Shown here piece by piece: positions 1-11,351 of a stretch of DNA of 64,000 bases. Source of the stretch: Daphnia pulex (lineage: Eukaryota > Arthropoda > Branchiopoda > Diplostraca > Daphniidae); NCBI RefSeq assembly GCF_021134715.1, contig NC_060028.1, positions 146,501-210,500 on the forward strand. Reading direction: 5' to 3'. Both the position numbers and the translations under genes were made by a program. Numbering within the stretch: the first letter of the stretch is position 1; the number at the start of each line of letters is the position of its first letter. The notes below the pieces were generated by a model. It was not told where the DNA came from. It saw only the letters and a list, made by a program, of their open reading frames with translations, and did no database searches.

Positions 1-2153
1 GGTAGTCGCTGGTGTCGTGACTGCTGTTGTACTTGCCGTTGAAGTTGCAGCGTCTGTCGTCAGTGGAACAGGGCAGGTTGTTGACGCCCAAATGCAATCG
101 AACCAATCCCCGTTGTTGAATTTCGAATACACAAGGACTCTCGTTCCATTTGACAAATAAATTCCGTTTTCTATGGGCGGATTCTCGTCAAAATCAGACA
201 CACCAACGACCTGTCGTTGAAATTCAAAAAAATTATTCGGGTGGAAATGTAGAGATAGGATAATTGAATTATACCCTCAAATAACTTCCAGGACTTGACA
301 AGTTCATGGATGAACACGAAAACTCAATTTGTTCATCCAAAGGCAATTCAATGAAGAAATAACATTCTCTCGGTTCTCCCGTTGTTAGACCATCCAAAAA
401 TGGTTGAAGGGTCCCAGTGGACGATGTTGTTCCTCCATGGCGACAGACTAGACATATTAAAAATCGGTTTAAGAATTATAGTGTGACATAGTTTTAATAA
501 TTGCTGGGACTCACGTTTGAAATCCGTCGTCGATAGAGCCGGAACAGCTGACCATGTGCAATTAAACCAATCTTTATTGACGTCAATTTGAGAATTCAAA
601 TGAATCAAATCGACGCCGGAAGTGTACACTCGGTTGGCCAGAGGCGTAAGAGCCATGTTTAAATCGGAAATTCCGCTGAACTTTGTCGATAAAACAAAAA
701 ATGGAGTGAAATTTTGTAGAATATTCTACTGAATTATTAAACTCACATGCAAATAACTCCCTGGGCTAGTGAAATTGATGACCGGGCAAGAGATCTCAGT
801 CAATTGATTGGGAGGCACTTCGATGATAAACGAACAGGAATTTAGTTGAACATTTTTGCCGTTAGCCATTAACGGTTGAATGTGTCCGCTGGCAGATTTC
901 GTGATTTTCTCCCGACATACTTTGAGAATAAAAAGGGAAAATAATAAAACTTGTGCGAGAATTAATTACAAATATGAAATATTTACGTTTGTTATCATTT
1001 GTCAGTGGTGGGATCATAACCGTCGTCCATTGGCATTTGAAAGAGTCTCGATTGCTGAATTGAGAAAACAGGTAAATGATTTCGCTGGTCGACGTGTAGA
1101 CCCGATTCATTGCAGGTGGATCGGCTATCACAGTTTCGGAAATCGTTTGGACCTTTTTAATTTCAACGAGAAAATTTTATCAGTAAAACGAACGCTGTGG
1201 TTTATGTAGACAAAGAATTACCTGTAAATAATTGTCAGGACTGCTGAGGGTCACGTTTGAGCACATCAACTGAATTCGGTGGTCGGAAGGAACGGTAATG
1301 ACAAACATGCACATTCTCGGATCTGTGCTGGGATCGTCCGCTGATAGCTGAATGGTCCCGTTGGGAGTGGCGGACGTTCCATCGCGACAAACTATAAATG
1401 CAATTAAAATTGGCAAATCAGATCAAGTTTAAACTGAAATTTAATTTCCCTTAAGGAAATAAATAATTACGTTGATATTCAGTTGTTTGCGGTTCGGGAA
1501 TCATTTTCCATTTGCAGTCGAACCAGTCAGTTTTGTCGACCCTGGAAAACAGGAACATGTTGTTGCTCCTTGAAGTGTAAATTCGATTGACTACGGGCGG
1601 ATTGACGTTGATTTCGGAACCTCCGTAAATAACTAATTCGGCGCCGGGACTTTTAAGACTGACGACCGAGCAGGTCATCTGGATGAGCTTATCGGCGGGT
1701 GCGTCTATGAAGAAGCTGCACTGCCTTTGCCCGTTGCTGGAGTTATTGATGGTGGGACGGACAGTCCCGTTGGCCGCCATTGAAAATCGGTCCAAACACG
1801 CTATCGTGCAAAATTCACGTTCAAATGAAGGTTCATTACAAGTGGCCGTCTAAAAATCACAAATTGTCTAATCAACTGAATTCAATTTACCCTTGGCGCT
1901 GGATGGAAGCGATCGAATGGCCATTTCCGCTTTCAAAATGGCGGCAAAGTTTCGGCTTGTCGAAGGATCATTCAACGTGCTGGACGATCGTTGCTTGGTA
2001 AGTTGGGCCTCCTGTTCGAAACAATTAAATTGGCCAGAATACATTTAAGTTAAAGAGCTTGTAAGTTTAAAATAAAACGAGAAATGTGATACAACTTACC
2101 GCAGCGACAGCCAACGAGACGAGTAGAAGGAAGAAAATTGAAAATGATTTCAT
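1..2153 (-). CDS. Secreted multi-CUB-like protein with Thr-rich tail (gene A, 3' end outside window)
   Basis: Nine exons can be read on the minus strand: 2153-2100, 2011-1891, 1800-1471, 1391-1222, 1152-987, 919-747, 680-515, 447-275 and 210-1. All junctions are GT-AG and phases agree, giving 521 codons in the window. Exon 1 encodes the signal peptide MKSFSIFFLLLVSLAVAA. A CUB-like module then repeats four times. Each starts near a Cys followed by an N-G-T-I-Q-like stretch, an F-x-I-x-x-P strand, an I-Q-L/M-x-C-S strand and an S-P-G-S-Y-L strand, and ends with W-F-x-C-x-W. The first module lies in one 330-nt exon; the other three are split by a phase-0 intron. Exon 9 ends in a Thr/Ala-rich run leaving the window. 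The repeats are more diverged from canonical CUB than those of genes B, D and E. The molecular role is unknown; the protein should be secreted. Confidence 0.85.
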
Positions 2154-2171
2154 TTTCGACAGTTTGGAGAG

Positions 2172-2206
2172 TAGAATTTGAACGCCAAAAGGGCCGCCTT
2201 TTATAC
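2172..2206 (-). promoter_or_regulatory. Core promoter of gene A
   Basis: On the minus strand a TATA box (GTATAAAAGG, 2207-2198) lies about 45-50 bp before the ATG at 2153. Its spacing to the start codon, and the signal-peptide exon that follows, match the layout of genes B, D, E and F. Confidence 0.7.
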
Positions 2207-2351
2207 CCATCACGATTTCTATATCGATAATTAAGGTATCGCACAGTTTCGTATCGATTCAGGAGAAAGAGCACTACTCATTTGAATATCGTCACCCGTT
2301 TGAGCTACGAGTCTCGCTCCCATTGGTGGAAAGGTTTCCCATTTGCTACAG

Positions 2352-2511
2352 CACTGTCCAAGTACGCAGTTTGTGCGTTCAAAACTGCGATGGAAACGAC
2401 GATTGTGGCCCTTCTCGGGTCTGGGCAACAACAACTGCTGCCTGTGATACAGTCGGCACACGCAATTGTCGAAATTTTCCTGGTTCCAACATGAAAAAAA
2501 CAAACGCTTCG
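2352..2511 (+). other. Candidate Cys-rich exon, TSP1-like
   Basis: An open segment on the plus strand is framed by a pyrimidine-rich acceptor (TTTGCTACAG) and a GTAATT donor. Its peptide contains two cysteine clusters, including W-A-T-T-T-A-A-C-D-x-V-G-T-R-N-C, which resembles the W...C...G-x-R-x-C core of thrombospondin type-1 repeats. No flanking exons were found, so it may be a stray exon or chance. Confidence 0.25.
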
Positions 2512-2967
2512 GTAATTTAGAACTCGCATTAGTCCCACAGGTTTCTCGTTATTAAAAGAAACTAGCTACAAACTGACGGGCGTTTTATTTCAAAACGAAA
2601 ACATGAGCTCCGGTTTTCTTTTTTTTTTGCAGGTGCAGGTGCAGTGGCAGTTGCACAGCCAGAACAGTGAAGGGAAATTAAAATACGCTCAGTGGATATA
2701 CGGGAATATAACCATGACGTGTTTGGAAATTTCTTTCTGAATAATAGAATCACATTAAAAAACAGATTTAAATATCTAACTCGTTATCAGAATATGAACC
2801 ATCACCAATCACCCTTCCAATCCTCACCCCATCAAAATTAAAAAAAAAAAAAAAAATATTATGTGTTGAAAGATGAAAATCTGAAGTTGTTGAGTGGTGG
2901 ATAGTTACTACTGGGATAATAAATCGTTTGAAAATGGGGACCAATATGACTGGTCTTTCCACCGACA

Positions 2968-3185
2968 CCACCAATCTCCCGTCTACCATTGGTTTGCCAA
3001 CACGTTGCGTGTGTGCGAGTGACTGGTTGCCTTTAACTGACTGCTCAAAGAGAAAACAATAATGACAGGTATGACAGTAGTCGACAGATATCGGTAAGCT
3101 ACAGGCGCAGACTTTCAGGCAATCATTTCGTCGCAGTTATTTGTCAACGCTTGGAAATGGTTAGTCAACATCTTTTAAAGTCTTT
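2968..3185 (-). repeat. Recurrent Cys-frame block, copy 1
   Basis: First of seven copies of a block found between the CUB genes. On the plus strand it holds a CACCAATC-rich part, GCGTGTG...ACTGGTTGCC, then GACAGGTATGACAGTAGTCG and a final AAATGGTTAGT. On the minus strand the better copies read C-R-R-L-E-x-C-x-C-N-R-P-I-x-V-D-Y-C-x-x-C. In this copy that frame is broken by a stop after the first Cys region. Function unknown. Confidence 0.7.
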
Positions 3186-3346
3186 AATTCTGAAATACCA
3201 ATTCAATTAAAATGCTCTTTTACTTTGGCTATGAATTAAATAACTATCTGACGAAACTAACAATACGGTGAGGAATGATGCTCGACTAGAACTGTAAGAC
3301 ACAGACGTGAAATTTAAGAAGCGAATAAACTGAACAATATATTTAC

Positions 3347-3468
3347 CCATTTTCTAATGTCGTCAAACTGCGTGTCCAGCACCTCTGTCGGAAGTTGCGA
3401 TTTCACCTGAACGATATTTGTTGGCTGCGCTCTATTTGAATTTGTCGAAAGGCTCAATGGTCCCTTTC
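3347..3468 (-). pseudogene. Orphan CUB-like exon relic
   Basis: Matches the exon type that in gene A carries the first half of a CUB-like module (compare 35833-35964). It keeps an acceptor (CTGCAG) and donor (GG/GTAAAT) on the minus strand but has an in-frame TAG after about ten codons. No neighbouring coding exon was recognised. Confidence 0.55.
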
Positions 3469-4243
3469 CTGCAGTCGGATGAAATTTTTTTTTAAGGAAA
3501 GTAAAGGTTTAGATAAAATGATTAAAAATCTATCAACGTGTCTTACTTTTAGAGTAAGGCTTTTGCCAAATGTTTGATGTGTCTGTATAGCTTGGTAGTA
3601 ATAAAGCTGTTGTCCTTTTCATTGGATTCGTGTTTAAATCTTTTGCATAGCTCATCCCAATCTGTGAAATTAACAGTATACAGTAAAATGTTAAAAGAAC
3701 AATTTTTTTAAAAAGAACTTTGTTTGATTAAAACATTTCCAACAAAGATAGAAAATGTGGCTGCTTTATTGGCGTCAACAATGAAGAGTCTTCGAGTTCT
3801 CACTCCCAGGAGGTGGGGAGCTATTTTAGACTCAGTCCATATCGTTGAACAGGCCAGAATATGTCATCCAGCTCACATCCTGTTGCAGCATTAGTGACTT
3901 AACGTTAAAGTACTTCTTTCTTGCATATTGCCTGTTGTTTCCAGTGTGGTCCATCTATAGTCTATGCAAAAACAAAAGGAAATAAGCCAAAGCCAATCAG
4001 TTAATATGGCCCCAGTGGTGGTTTATCTTACTACTGAAATCAGAAATTTCAAAATTACAAGCCCATGTTGAACAAAGCAAGAGCTTTGAGAAAAAATCGA
4101 TTCTATCACAATGAACTTTTTTCTATTTTGATATTCACTGGTGTTTCTCAAAAAGGTTTAATTTCAATTAGCAAAGAGACGCAAACACCAGTTTTAACGC
4201 AGTGATGGCGATCTTTCGCTTTTGAAGTTTTTACTTTTGATAT

Positions 4244-4290
4244 GCAACATTCGTCTGCTCTTGTTGCCAGATTTCAAACAAATAATTTGC
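4244..4290 (+). repeat. Conserved motif TTCGTCTGCT...TTGCCAGAT, copy 1
   Basis: Short non-coding block centred on TTCGTCTGCTCTTGTTGCC. Related copies occur near 10449, 15446, 24454, 37865 and 46228. The sequence gives no clue to its role. Confidence 0.6.
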
Positions 4291-4787
4291 ATTTTGTACA
4301 GAATAATTTTTTTCCCTTGAAAATTGGCATGCTATGACATAATGACATGATTCGTAAATTTCGTAATTATCTCTTTTCTTGTTGAAACAAAACTACATTT
4401 TTCCGTTCGAAATAACAGGTGTTTTTGCAAACATCATAAAAAGACGGGTTTCTAGAACCGATGAAAATCATTGAATGAAACTACTAACTAAATCACCTGC
4501 CCAAGGTTGACTATTATTTAAAAACAGACTATCGTTTTTTCTCCTTTCGCACAGTGCTTGGAAGTTGGAAACGACAAGCTGAATCGGATGAGTATCAATA
4601 TCATTCCGGCCATTTCTTCCAGGACTGCAGCAGAACAACAAACTCGGCTATAATAGCTCCTGCTTGCAACCGCTTAGCGCTAGTGTGGGCCTCATCTTTT
4701 CTTATTATCCATTTCTTCATTGGGGTAAGAAGAAGAAAAAACAAATAAAGTTTTGGAGAATCCTTACGCCATGGCGTCGTTCAAAAT

Positions 4788-6393
4788 CAATAGACCTTTT
4801 TCACAATGCGAAAAGTCGGGATTTTACAATCCGGCAACGCCGTAATCGGCCATCTTTGTTCTAATTATTTTTTCCCCATGTAAATTCCCATAAGAAATGG
4901 GGGTCCCTGCAATTTAAATTCATTTTCTATTTATTGGTGTCTTAAATCCAATATATTTATCGTGGATCGTGTTCCCCGATGAATTGGTAACATTTTCATA
5001 TGTATGTTTATATGTTAACATTAAATACTTATTATAATATCAGCACTTAAACTTGTTTGTTTTGGTTCAGTTTCTGGCAGGGCATCAACAACAGAGGAAA
5101 CTGGGGTTACTGTTTCGAACTTTTTAATTGATTTGCGCATTGTTGTTTTGTCCTTATTGTTAACTTTAATCGAAAAGAGGGACTGAAAAATTCCCTCAGA
5201 AGTATTTAGGGTCAACTAGTTTTAAATGTACTAATTCAACTACTTTAACATTTAGTTCCATAATCTCAATCTGACGAAGCGTTCACCATGATTACCTGAT
5301 TCATTATCGTTATTTCGTTACCATTTTAAGAAAACTCACGGTTCTTTTTTCGAGTGAAACATTGTATTAAACAAGAAGAAAAAAATGTTTAATAAAGATG
5401 CTGAAAACGTGACACTGCTTCAACTTGTAATTGTTTGTTTTTTTGTTTCTTTTTATTTTCCAATACTTTTATTCGAAGAACCAATGCCTGGTTTTCTAAT
5501 TCAAGAGCTAAGTTGCAGGTAGATGGATGCTGATCGTTGGTAGATTCACTAATGTGTTGATCTGTTCATCAAAGGTGTAATGCGTTGGGTGCTTTATCTT
5601 TCATGACATCAGTAACTGCAACTTGTGGAATGTGTCTATAAGAGAAAATGATTAAACATGCTAAGTAATTTTTGAAATGACATAATCAATATAAATGAAA
5701 TACCATATTCCTCTTACATCATCTTTGAACATGTCCTGACAATTTCTCTTCTTACAGAGCGACTAATTCTTTCAACAGTATCCATCCCAATGGAATTTTT
5801 CTCATGATTACATGTTGGTGCCCAGTCAACATCTGTAGTTACGACTACCACAAATACGACTTAATTATATGAATTACTTTAAAAAATAGTATGTTACCAT
5901 CAGCAAAATGTTGACTGTAAACTCTGCTTTATTTTGTCAAATCTTTTTCTCTCAAATTTGTTCTTTTCAGCCATACATGTCTCCTACTTTTGAAACCACA
6001 TATTCTAGATGTCCAATGACATCCACGTTTGAGCAAAAGTTATAACAGTTTCACGAACATTGTATCTGTTACCGAAGCCCAACACACACAACATTTCTGT
6101 TTTGACATTACAGAATCAAAACAACCTAAAGAAAGTTCGAATTACATAATTAATATAAACCACAAGTAAAATGTACCATATATGAAAATGTTACCAACTC
6201 ATCGGGGAACACGATCCACGATAAATATATTGGATTTAAGACGCCAATAAATAGAAAATGAATTTAAATTGCAGGGACCCCCATTTCTTATGGGAATTTA
6301 CATGGGGAAAAATTAATTAGAACAAAGATGGCCGATTGCGGCGTTGCCGGATTGTAAAATCCCAACTTTTCGCATTGTGAAAAAGGTCTATTG
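4788..6393. mobile_element. 1.6 kb DNA-transposon-like element with long terminal inverted repeats
   Basis: The left arm (about 4788-5001) and the right arm (about 6178-6393) are reverse complements over roughly 215 bp with only scattered mismatches. Both ends begin CAATAGACCTTTTTCACA when read inward. The 1.2 kb centre has no credible transposase frame, so this is probably non-autonomous. No clean target-site duplication was found next to the ends, so the superfamily is not assigned. Confidence 0.85.
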
Positions 6394-7690
6394 GACGATG
6401 CCTCTCGATCCTAGTATGGTCGTCTGCTGCATCAATGCTGGGCAAATGTCGTTCTCTCCTGAATTCTTGTCCAGTAGCAATTGAACCTTGTCACAAGTCG
6501 CTTAAAAGCTGAAACACTTTCCAACGACCATCCACTTCTTAGGAAGCAGATGATCCAAATATGCACGAAGACATATTTTAAAAAATTATAATAATAATAC
6601 AAAACAAAAATAAAAACCAAAAAATAGGGCAGGATTTGACATACAATCGTAACGGTGCCCAGGGACGTACGGGAGGTATTTCTACTTTAACTTGCCTCTT
6701 TCTAGCGCAATAATTGATTGGCAGAGCATCCATGATGTGAACTTGTCCAATCAAATCATCCACGGGATAGTGGCAATCAACTGAATTTCTAAAATTTTGA
6801 CACATGAAACAGTTTAGTTATAGTGGGGAGGTGGAGGAAGAAGGCAAGGAGATTCATTTCTAAAAATCTGGTCGTAGGAAATAGAAAAAAGACGCAAGTG
6901 ATTAGTGTGCCTCGATCAATCGAGTCTACATGTCAAGGTAATGGTATCTGGTATCTGTCAATAGATTGAAATCGAAAGGACTTCAATTCACTCAACATTT
7001 AGAAGAGAAAAAAGGCTTTTCACTCGTTTGATAGAAATATGGCTGACATGCTGGGATAGAAGTAAAATAGAAAAACAGGCGCAGGTGGTCGGTGCGCCTG
7101 GGTGATTAATTAACACAGCGGAGCATCGAACGTAGCTACAGGTCTTTTCACGCCACCCGCTTACAACTCCTACCCCTCACCACCCACTTTCAAACTTTTG
7201 CTAGCTCAATGCTGGGCGGGTCAAACTATAAGATTCCGTTGCACTTAGTTTTAAATTATTCGACAGGCAACGACAGACAGTGGGGCAGTTTTCGGCAAAC
7301 ATTCGAAAGGTTACAGCAGTCGCAAGCGGAGCTATATTTCTATATACTGTCAAGTAAGTAGTAATTGAATTGCATTTAATAGTAGAGCATTTTACAAAAC
7401 GGACGGGACAAATTGTTGTTACTTCCATATTTCGAATGACAAGGAAGCTTAGAGTTAAGTACACATACCAAATGATGCGACTTGATTTAATTATTTAAGC
7501 GATTAACAGAACAAATGATGCCTCTTCTTTTTGACGGACGAATCAAACCAAATCTCGAGATATTCATCACCTTTTGCTGGCTCAGCTACTGGTAATTGAG
7601 AAATAACTTTACCCACATTTTAAAACGACCACCACTTGTGGCGACGGAATCTGCGATCCTTCGGTTGAAATCCATCCATTCTAAACGAAG
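6394..7690. other. Intergenic, no clear gene
   Basis: A minus-strand open segment at 6578-6805 (with N-S-V-D-C-H-Y-P-V-D-D) and another at 7201-7464 were examined. Neither has convincing partner exons. Positions 7085-7345 resemble a very diverged recurrent block (GATTAATTAA, then a CGACAG...TCG-like part). Confidence 0.4.
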
Positions 7691-7699
7691 GGTGGCAGT

Positions 7700-7900
7700 T
7701 TAAAAAAAAACGTCATTCGAGACCGAAGACACTTTTCAAAATTGGACTTGCCACATGTCCGTAATTCGTTGGTATTTCATTTCTTGTCTTTTTCATTGCA
7801 TTGCGTGTTTGAAAGCCTATTGCTATTCTAATGTTGTCCGGCATGAGATAATAAACGACAGCTAATACGTAGTCCCAATCCACCCTAATAAATACACAAA
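7700..7900. repeat. Non-coding block P, copy 1
   Basis: Starts with GAGACCGA and contains TTGGACTTGCCACATGTCCG, CTTTTTCATTGCATT and GCATGAGATAATAAAC. It recurs at 9470-9660 and 13850-14060. It has no reading frame shared between copies. Confidence 0.6.
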
Positions 7901-7974
7901 GCCCTTCCAATCTTCCTTGGTGTCATTTTTGTCAAGAGAACATATTTGTAGAAACAAATCTCAAATAAAATTTA

Positions 7975-8150
7975 CCTCAATATGGAAAGTTGGTCCAGTG
8001 CTCCAAGGATCAGGGGCAGACCAACTTATCGTTATAATTGCCATGCCTGTATCTTCCGCCGACGTCGATTGGCTGGTCTGCGAAAAGCGTTTGAGCCATA
8101 AGTTGTTATTTCCATTCATCTGTGCTGGGAACGGTTGAACCACCAGCAAT
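7975..8150 (-). other. Exon-like segment, unidentified
   Basis: On the minus strand an open segment ends with I-T-I-S-W-S-A-P-D-P-W-S-T-G-P-T-F-H-I-E and a GTAAATTT donor. A diverged copy with a disrupted frame lies at about 14105-14290. It may be an exon relic of a duplicated gene. The product is not recognised. Confidence 0.3.
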
Positions 8151-8517
8151 CGTCATTTCACCAAAACCTAATTGGGAGTAAAAATAATGAAATGATTGAG
8201 AAAACGAAATCGATTAAGAGATTAGAGACAATAGAGAATTATTTAGGCCGAACAAGATGGAACTTGTGGTTCAAACTGTTCTCTTGTCATTTACGGTCAT
8301 TGCATTGGGTAATAGAGTTCACAAGTCTGCGGTACACATTCGCTCTAGCATTCGCCCTCGTTCAAAGCTTGCCCAGTTCGAAAACGGATGCAGGTTTTTG
8401 GACTGGATGAACGAACAGGATCAGGCCACCACCCATAGACTCGCCCGGATCCGCGTTGGTCTCAAGAGTTCTATCTGGATACTTGCTTTATTGTTCATAA
8501 AAAATAAACAAGTGGGA

Positions 8518-8790
8518 ATGACGCACGCGCGTCTGCTGTATTCCGATTGGATGATGATTAATCAACTCATTTCAGTGAAGACTCTTCCCCACCCCTCCAC
8601 CCTCTGGTTTCAATTGGTTGGCCAGCAAGGCAAGCAACTGGTTGCCTTTAACTCAATACTGCACGAGAAAACAAACAAACGACAGGTTTTAGGTTCGGCA
8701 TACTTTTCGGTAATCAATTAGATCAATCATTTTGTTGCATTCATTGATAGGTCTAAACACTTGATTATGGTTAGTAGATTTTTGATTTTT
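8518..8790 (-). repeat. Recurrent Cys-frame block, copy 2
   Basis: Begins with TGACGCACGCGCGTCTGCTG and ends with TTATGGTTAGTAG, as in the other copies, but the central Cys-coding part is eroded. A long plus-strand frame across it (8257-8721) is not conserved. Confidence 0.6.
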
Positions 8791-8902
8791 TCTCTTATTT
8801 AATGAAATTCTGTGTTTAGTTGGAATGTACCGAAAGTTCAGTCAAATTTTGTTTGTCAATGGGGGGAAATTTAAAAAGCGAATAGATTAAAAATATTTTT
8901 AC

Positions 8903-9054
8903 CCATGTTCTAAAACTCCTAGCTGAGCATCCGGCACTAGTTCTTGTCGGCACGGTCTTGTCGGCAGTTCCAATTCGGCAATGCCACCATATAGAAACGA
9001 CATACTTGGTGCGCTTCCTTCCAACTTGTCGAAGAGCTGAACGGTCCTTTTCGT
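8903..9054 (-). pseudogene. Orphan CUB-like exon, open frame
   Basis: Open on the minus strand from R-T-V-Q-L-F-D-K-L through L-E-L-P-T-R-P to V-L-E-H-G and then a GTAAAA donor. It aligns by eye with the exon at 35833-35964 and with the first half of gene A's modules. The frame is intact here, but no signal exon or second-half exon was found nearby. Confidence 0.45.
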
Positions 9055-11330
9055 TTTCATTTGTTGGATGAAACTGATTTTAGAAATGAAAGAGCTCATT
9101 AAAGCATTTTTAAAAGTTGTCATTTCTTAAGGACTACGTCGTAGATGTCGAGGAATAATAGTAATTATTAGAAAATTGGGAGAGAAAAAGACTTTTCTTC
9201 CGTTGCCAGAAACCCGGGTGTGGAAAAATGAAAACGAATAAAAAAGGATGAATCAAACAGATCCTAAAGATATTTATCTAATGCAATCCACAATTTGATG
9301 ACTTTGGCTGGGACTAGTAATTGTGATATGACTTTGCCCACTTTCAAAAACAGCAAAAACTGATACTGACCAGTGACCACCACCTACTATGGCGGCGGAA
9401 TCTGCAATCCAACGGCGGTTGAACCGACTGAAATCCAACCTACACAAACAGTGAAAAGTTTATACTGATTGGGATCTGAGACCAATATGACCCTATTTAA
9501 AATGGACTCGCTACATGTCCAAAGCGGTCGTATCACTTAGGTATTCAAACTTGATCCTTTTCATTGCTTTCGTGTTGAATGTTTTGTTTGGCGTGAGATA
9601 ATAAACTACAAGCTTAGTTACCTAGTCCAACCTAATACACACTGCCCTTCCAGGCATGTCCTTTTTAGGCTCGTGGGACTCTCCTTTTCTTTAGAAAAAC
9701 TGCTGTCTCTTTACTTTTTTGGGAAACGCCCACAGGGACACGAGGATCTGATGCACTCCCATATTTTTGGAACATGTTAGTTGCCACTGGCCAGTGACTG
9801 TATGAAAAAATTCTGGAATGACAACGTAAAAACAAATTATTCGATGAATATCACACAAAATAAATGCTCATACATAAGATGTAGTGTACAGTGATAAAAC
9901 GAACCCAATATTACTTTACCAACTGGGTAGTAAACAACCTGTCATTTCATTTGACAGAGCAGCTGATTTTGAGCAACTTGAAGTTTCACCTCTTACATTG
10001 CATAACATTTGAAACTGTAGTGATCCTAAAATAAAGTTATCTTAAGAGTTGAGCAAACAGATTGCAAGATTATTCAAACAGGATGTACATAGCCAACGGC
10101 TTTCACAAAGTTACCTTAGTGTCTCCAATTGCAACTAACTGCAGAAGTTTCCGTAGATCAATTTCATTTATTTGAGATGAAGACCAATTAAGGAACCAAG
10201 CAAGCCCTACTCTAATTCACCAGTTGACACAACCTTTTTTTGAAACTGAATGGGTCAATGTGACTCTAGGAGTAGCCCGAGTAGGTATGGCAAATCTAAT
10301 ATAATAGATTTCACAATAAATTCGACTATGCTAAACTTTTCTTTCAACAGTTTAATTTGAATACACGTTGCCCTCACTTTTCTTTATTAGAAAGAGCTAC
10401 GCGCGATAATTCCATCCATTCTCTGTTCTCAATTTCTCATGTTGTTTTAACATGTTCGTCTGCTTTTCGATATTGCCAATTCGCCATATTTTTTCAAATA
10501 GATCCGTTTTCAATCAAATTTATTTTCCTAACTTTTTTCCTAGCGTTCTTTTTTTGTTTGTTTGTTCCACACATGTTCTGATTCCCTTACAGTCTTACAG
10601 AATACGGAGGGTTGCCCGTTTTCGTGTTCAAAGCGGGTGGTGGATCCGTGGATGCGAGGGACGTAGGTACAGGTACAACATGCTCCATGCATCGACGACT
10701 ATTGAAAATCAACTGCGTACCGTCCATATTTTTTTCTTTCTCCCTGAGACGTTTTCAAACAATGAAATAAAAAATAACATAATTATACACGCAATGCATT
10801 CACGCCTGTTAAGACTCTTGTAATTAATCAAACAACAAGTTTTCAATCGTATCAATTGATGTGAAATTAAAGAAACCCAGACATGGGAAATGAATTAACC
10901 CGACCCATTCGGAATTACCGAACAAATCCGAGTTGCACTACGTGAAACTCGTTGTCGCCGTGAGTCCCAGCATCGTGAAGGACTGATTTTTCCAATGAGA
11001 AATTAAAATAATTAAATATGTTTTTAACAAATTTAAATTCTTAATTAATTCAATTAAATTACTTGAACTTCTAACCAACAAATGCGAAAATTACCAATGC
11101 TAGTTTAACTTAAACAAACGAATGACACGAATTGCATTTAAAGACTGAATCAATTTATTTATTTGCCAAATTTGCCAATTGATAATAATAATATAGTTGA
11201 AAATCATTTCAATTCACGGCGCTGTGTGTTAATAAAGCATAGCGAGTGAAAGAAAAGTCAAGGGAAAAACACCTGCTCAAAGAAAAAGACAACGGAAACG
11301 TCGTTTGAAATTAAATTTTAAAATTTTGTT
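9055..11330. other. Intergenic with duplicated non-coding blocks
   Basis: Contains block P copy 2 (9470-9660), block Q copy 1 (9848-10400, with ACCAACTGGGTA and later TTTTTTTGAAACTGAATGGG), and the TTCGTCTGCT motif near 10449. The region 10600-10820 has plus-strand frames without support from homologous copies. Positions 11148-11250 hold the 3' flank block shared with gene D and astacin 1. Confidence 0.5.
11148..11250 (-). terminator. 3' flank block of gene B with poly(A)-signal-like sequence
   Basis: On the minus strand it includes AATAAATAAATTG about 190 bp after the stop codon. The same block (AATTTATTTGTTTGCCAATTG plus a TAATAATAATATAG stretch) follows gene D (38575-38690), and part of it follows astacin 1 (24965-25035). 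Probably the 3' UTR and polyadenylation region. Confidence 0.4.
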
Positions 11331-11351
11331 AGTCTGTGAGATGCTGTACCG

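Larger units (their letters stand above)
2521..4787. other. Intergenic duplicated unit
   Basis: No complete gene is visible. The stretch contains the first copy of the recurrent Cys-frame block (2968-3185), an orphan CUB-like exon (3347-3468), a block at about 3540-3880 that recurs at 36090-36350, and a block at 4015-4290 that recurs at 37660-37920. The segment is therefore paralogous to 35.2-37.9 kb. Confidence 0.6.

Noticed and set aside
1800..1849. Alternative earlier acceptor for exon 3 of gene A (TTTTTAG at about 1850)
   Set aside because: It gives the wrong phase after exon 2 and an early stop; the ACGATAG acceptor at 1801 restores the phase and starts at the expected Cys.
6578..6805. 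Minus-strand frame with N-S-V-D-C-H-Y-P-V-D-D-L
   Set aside because: It has an acceptor-like AG but no donor with GT at a suitable place, and no second copy or partner exon.
8257..8721. 154-residue plus-strand open frame
   Set aside because: It runs across the recurrent Cys-frame block and its upstream part; the other copies of these sequences do not keep the frame, and the peptide has no domain features.
10452..10823. 123-residue plus-strand frame near 10.5 kb
   Set aside because: No homologous copy keeps the frame, composition is Phe/Ile/Arg-rich as expected from AT-rich DNA, and no exon partners were found.
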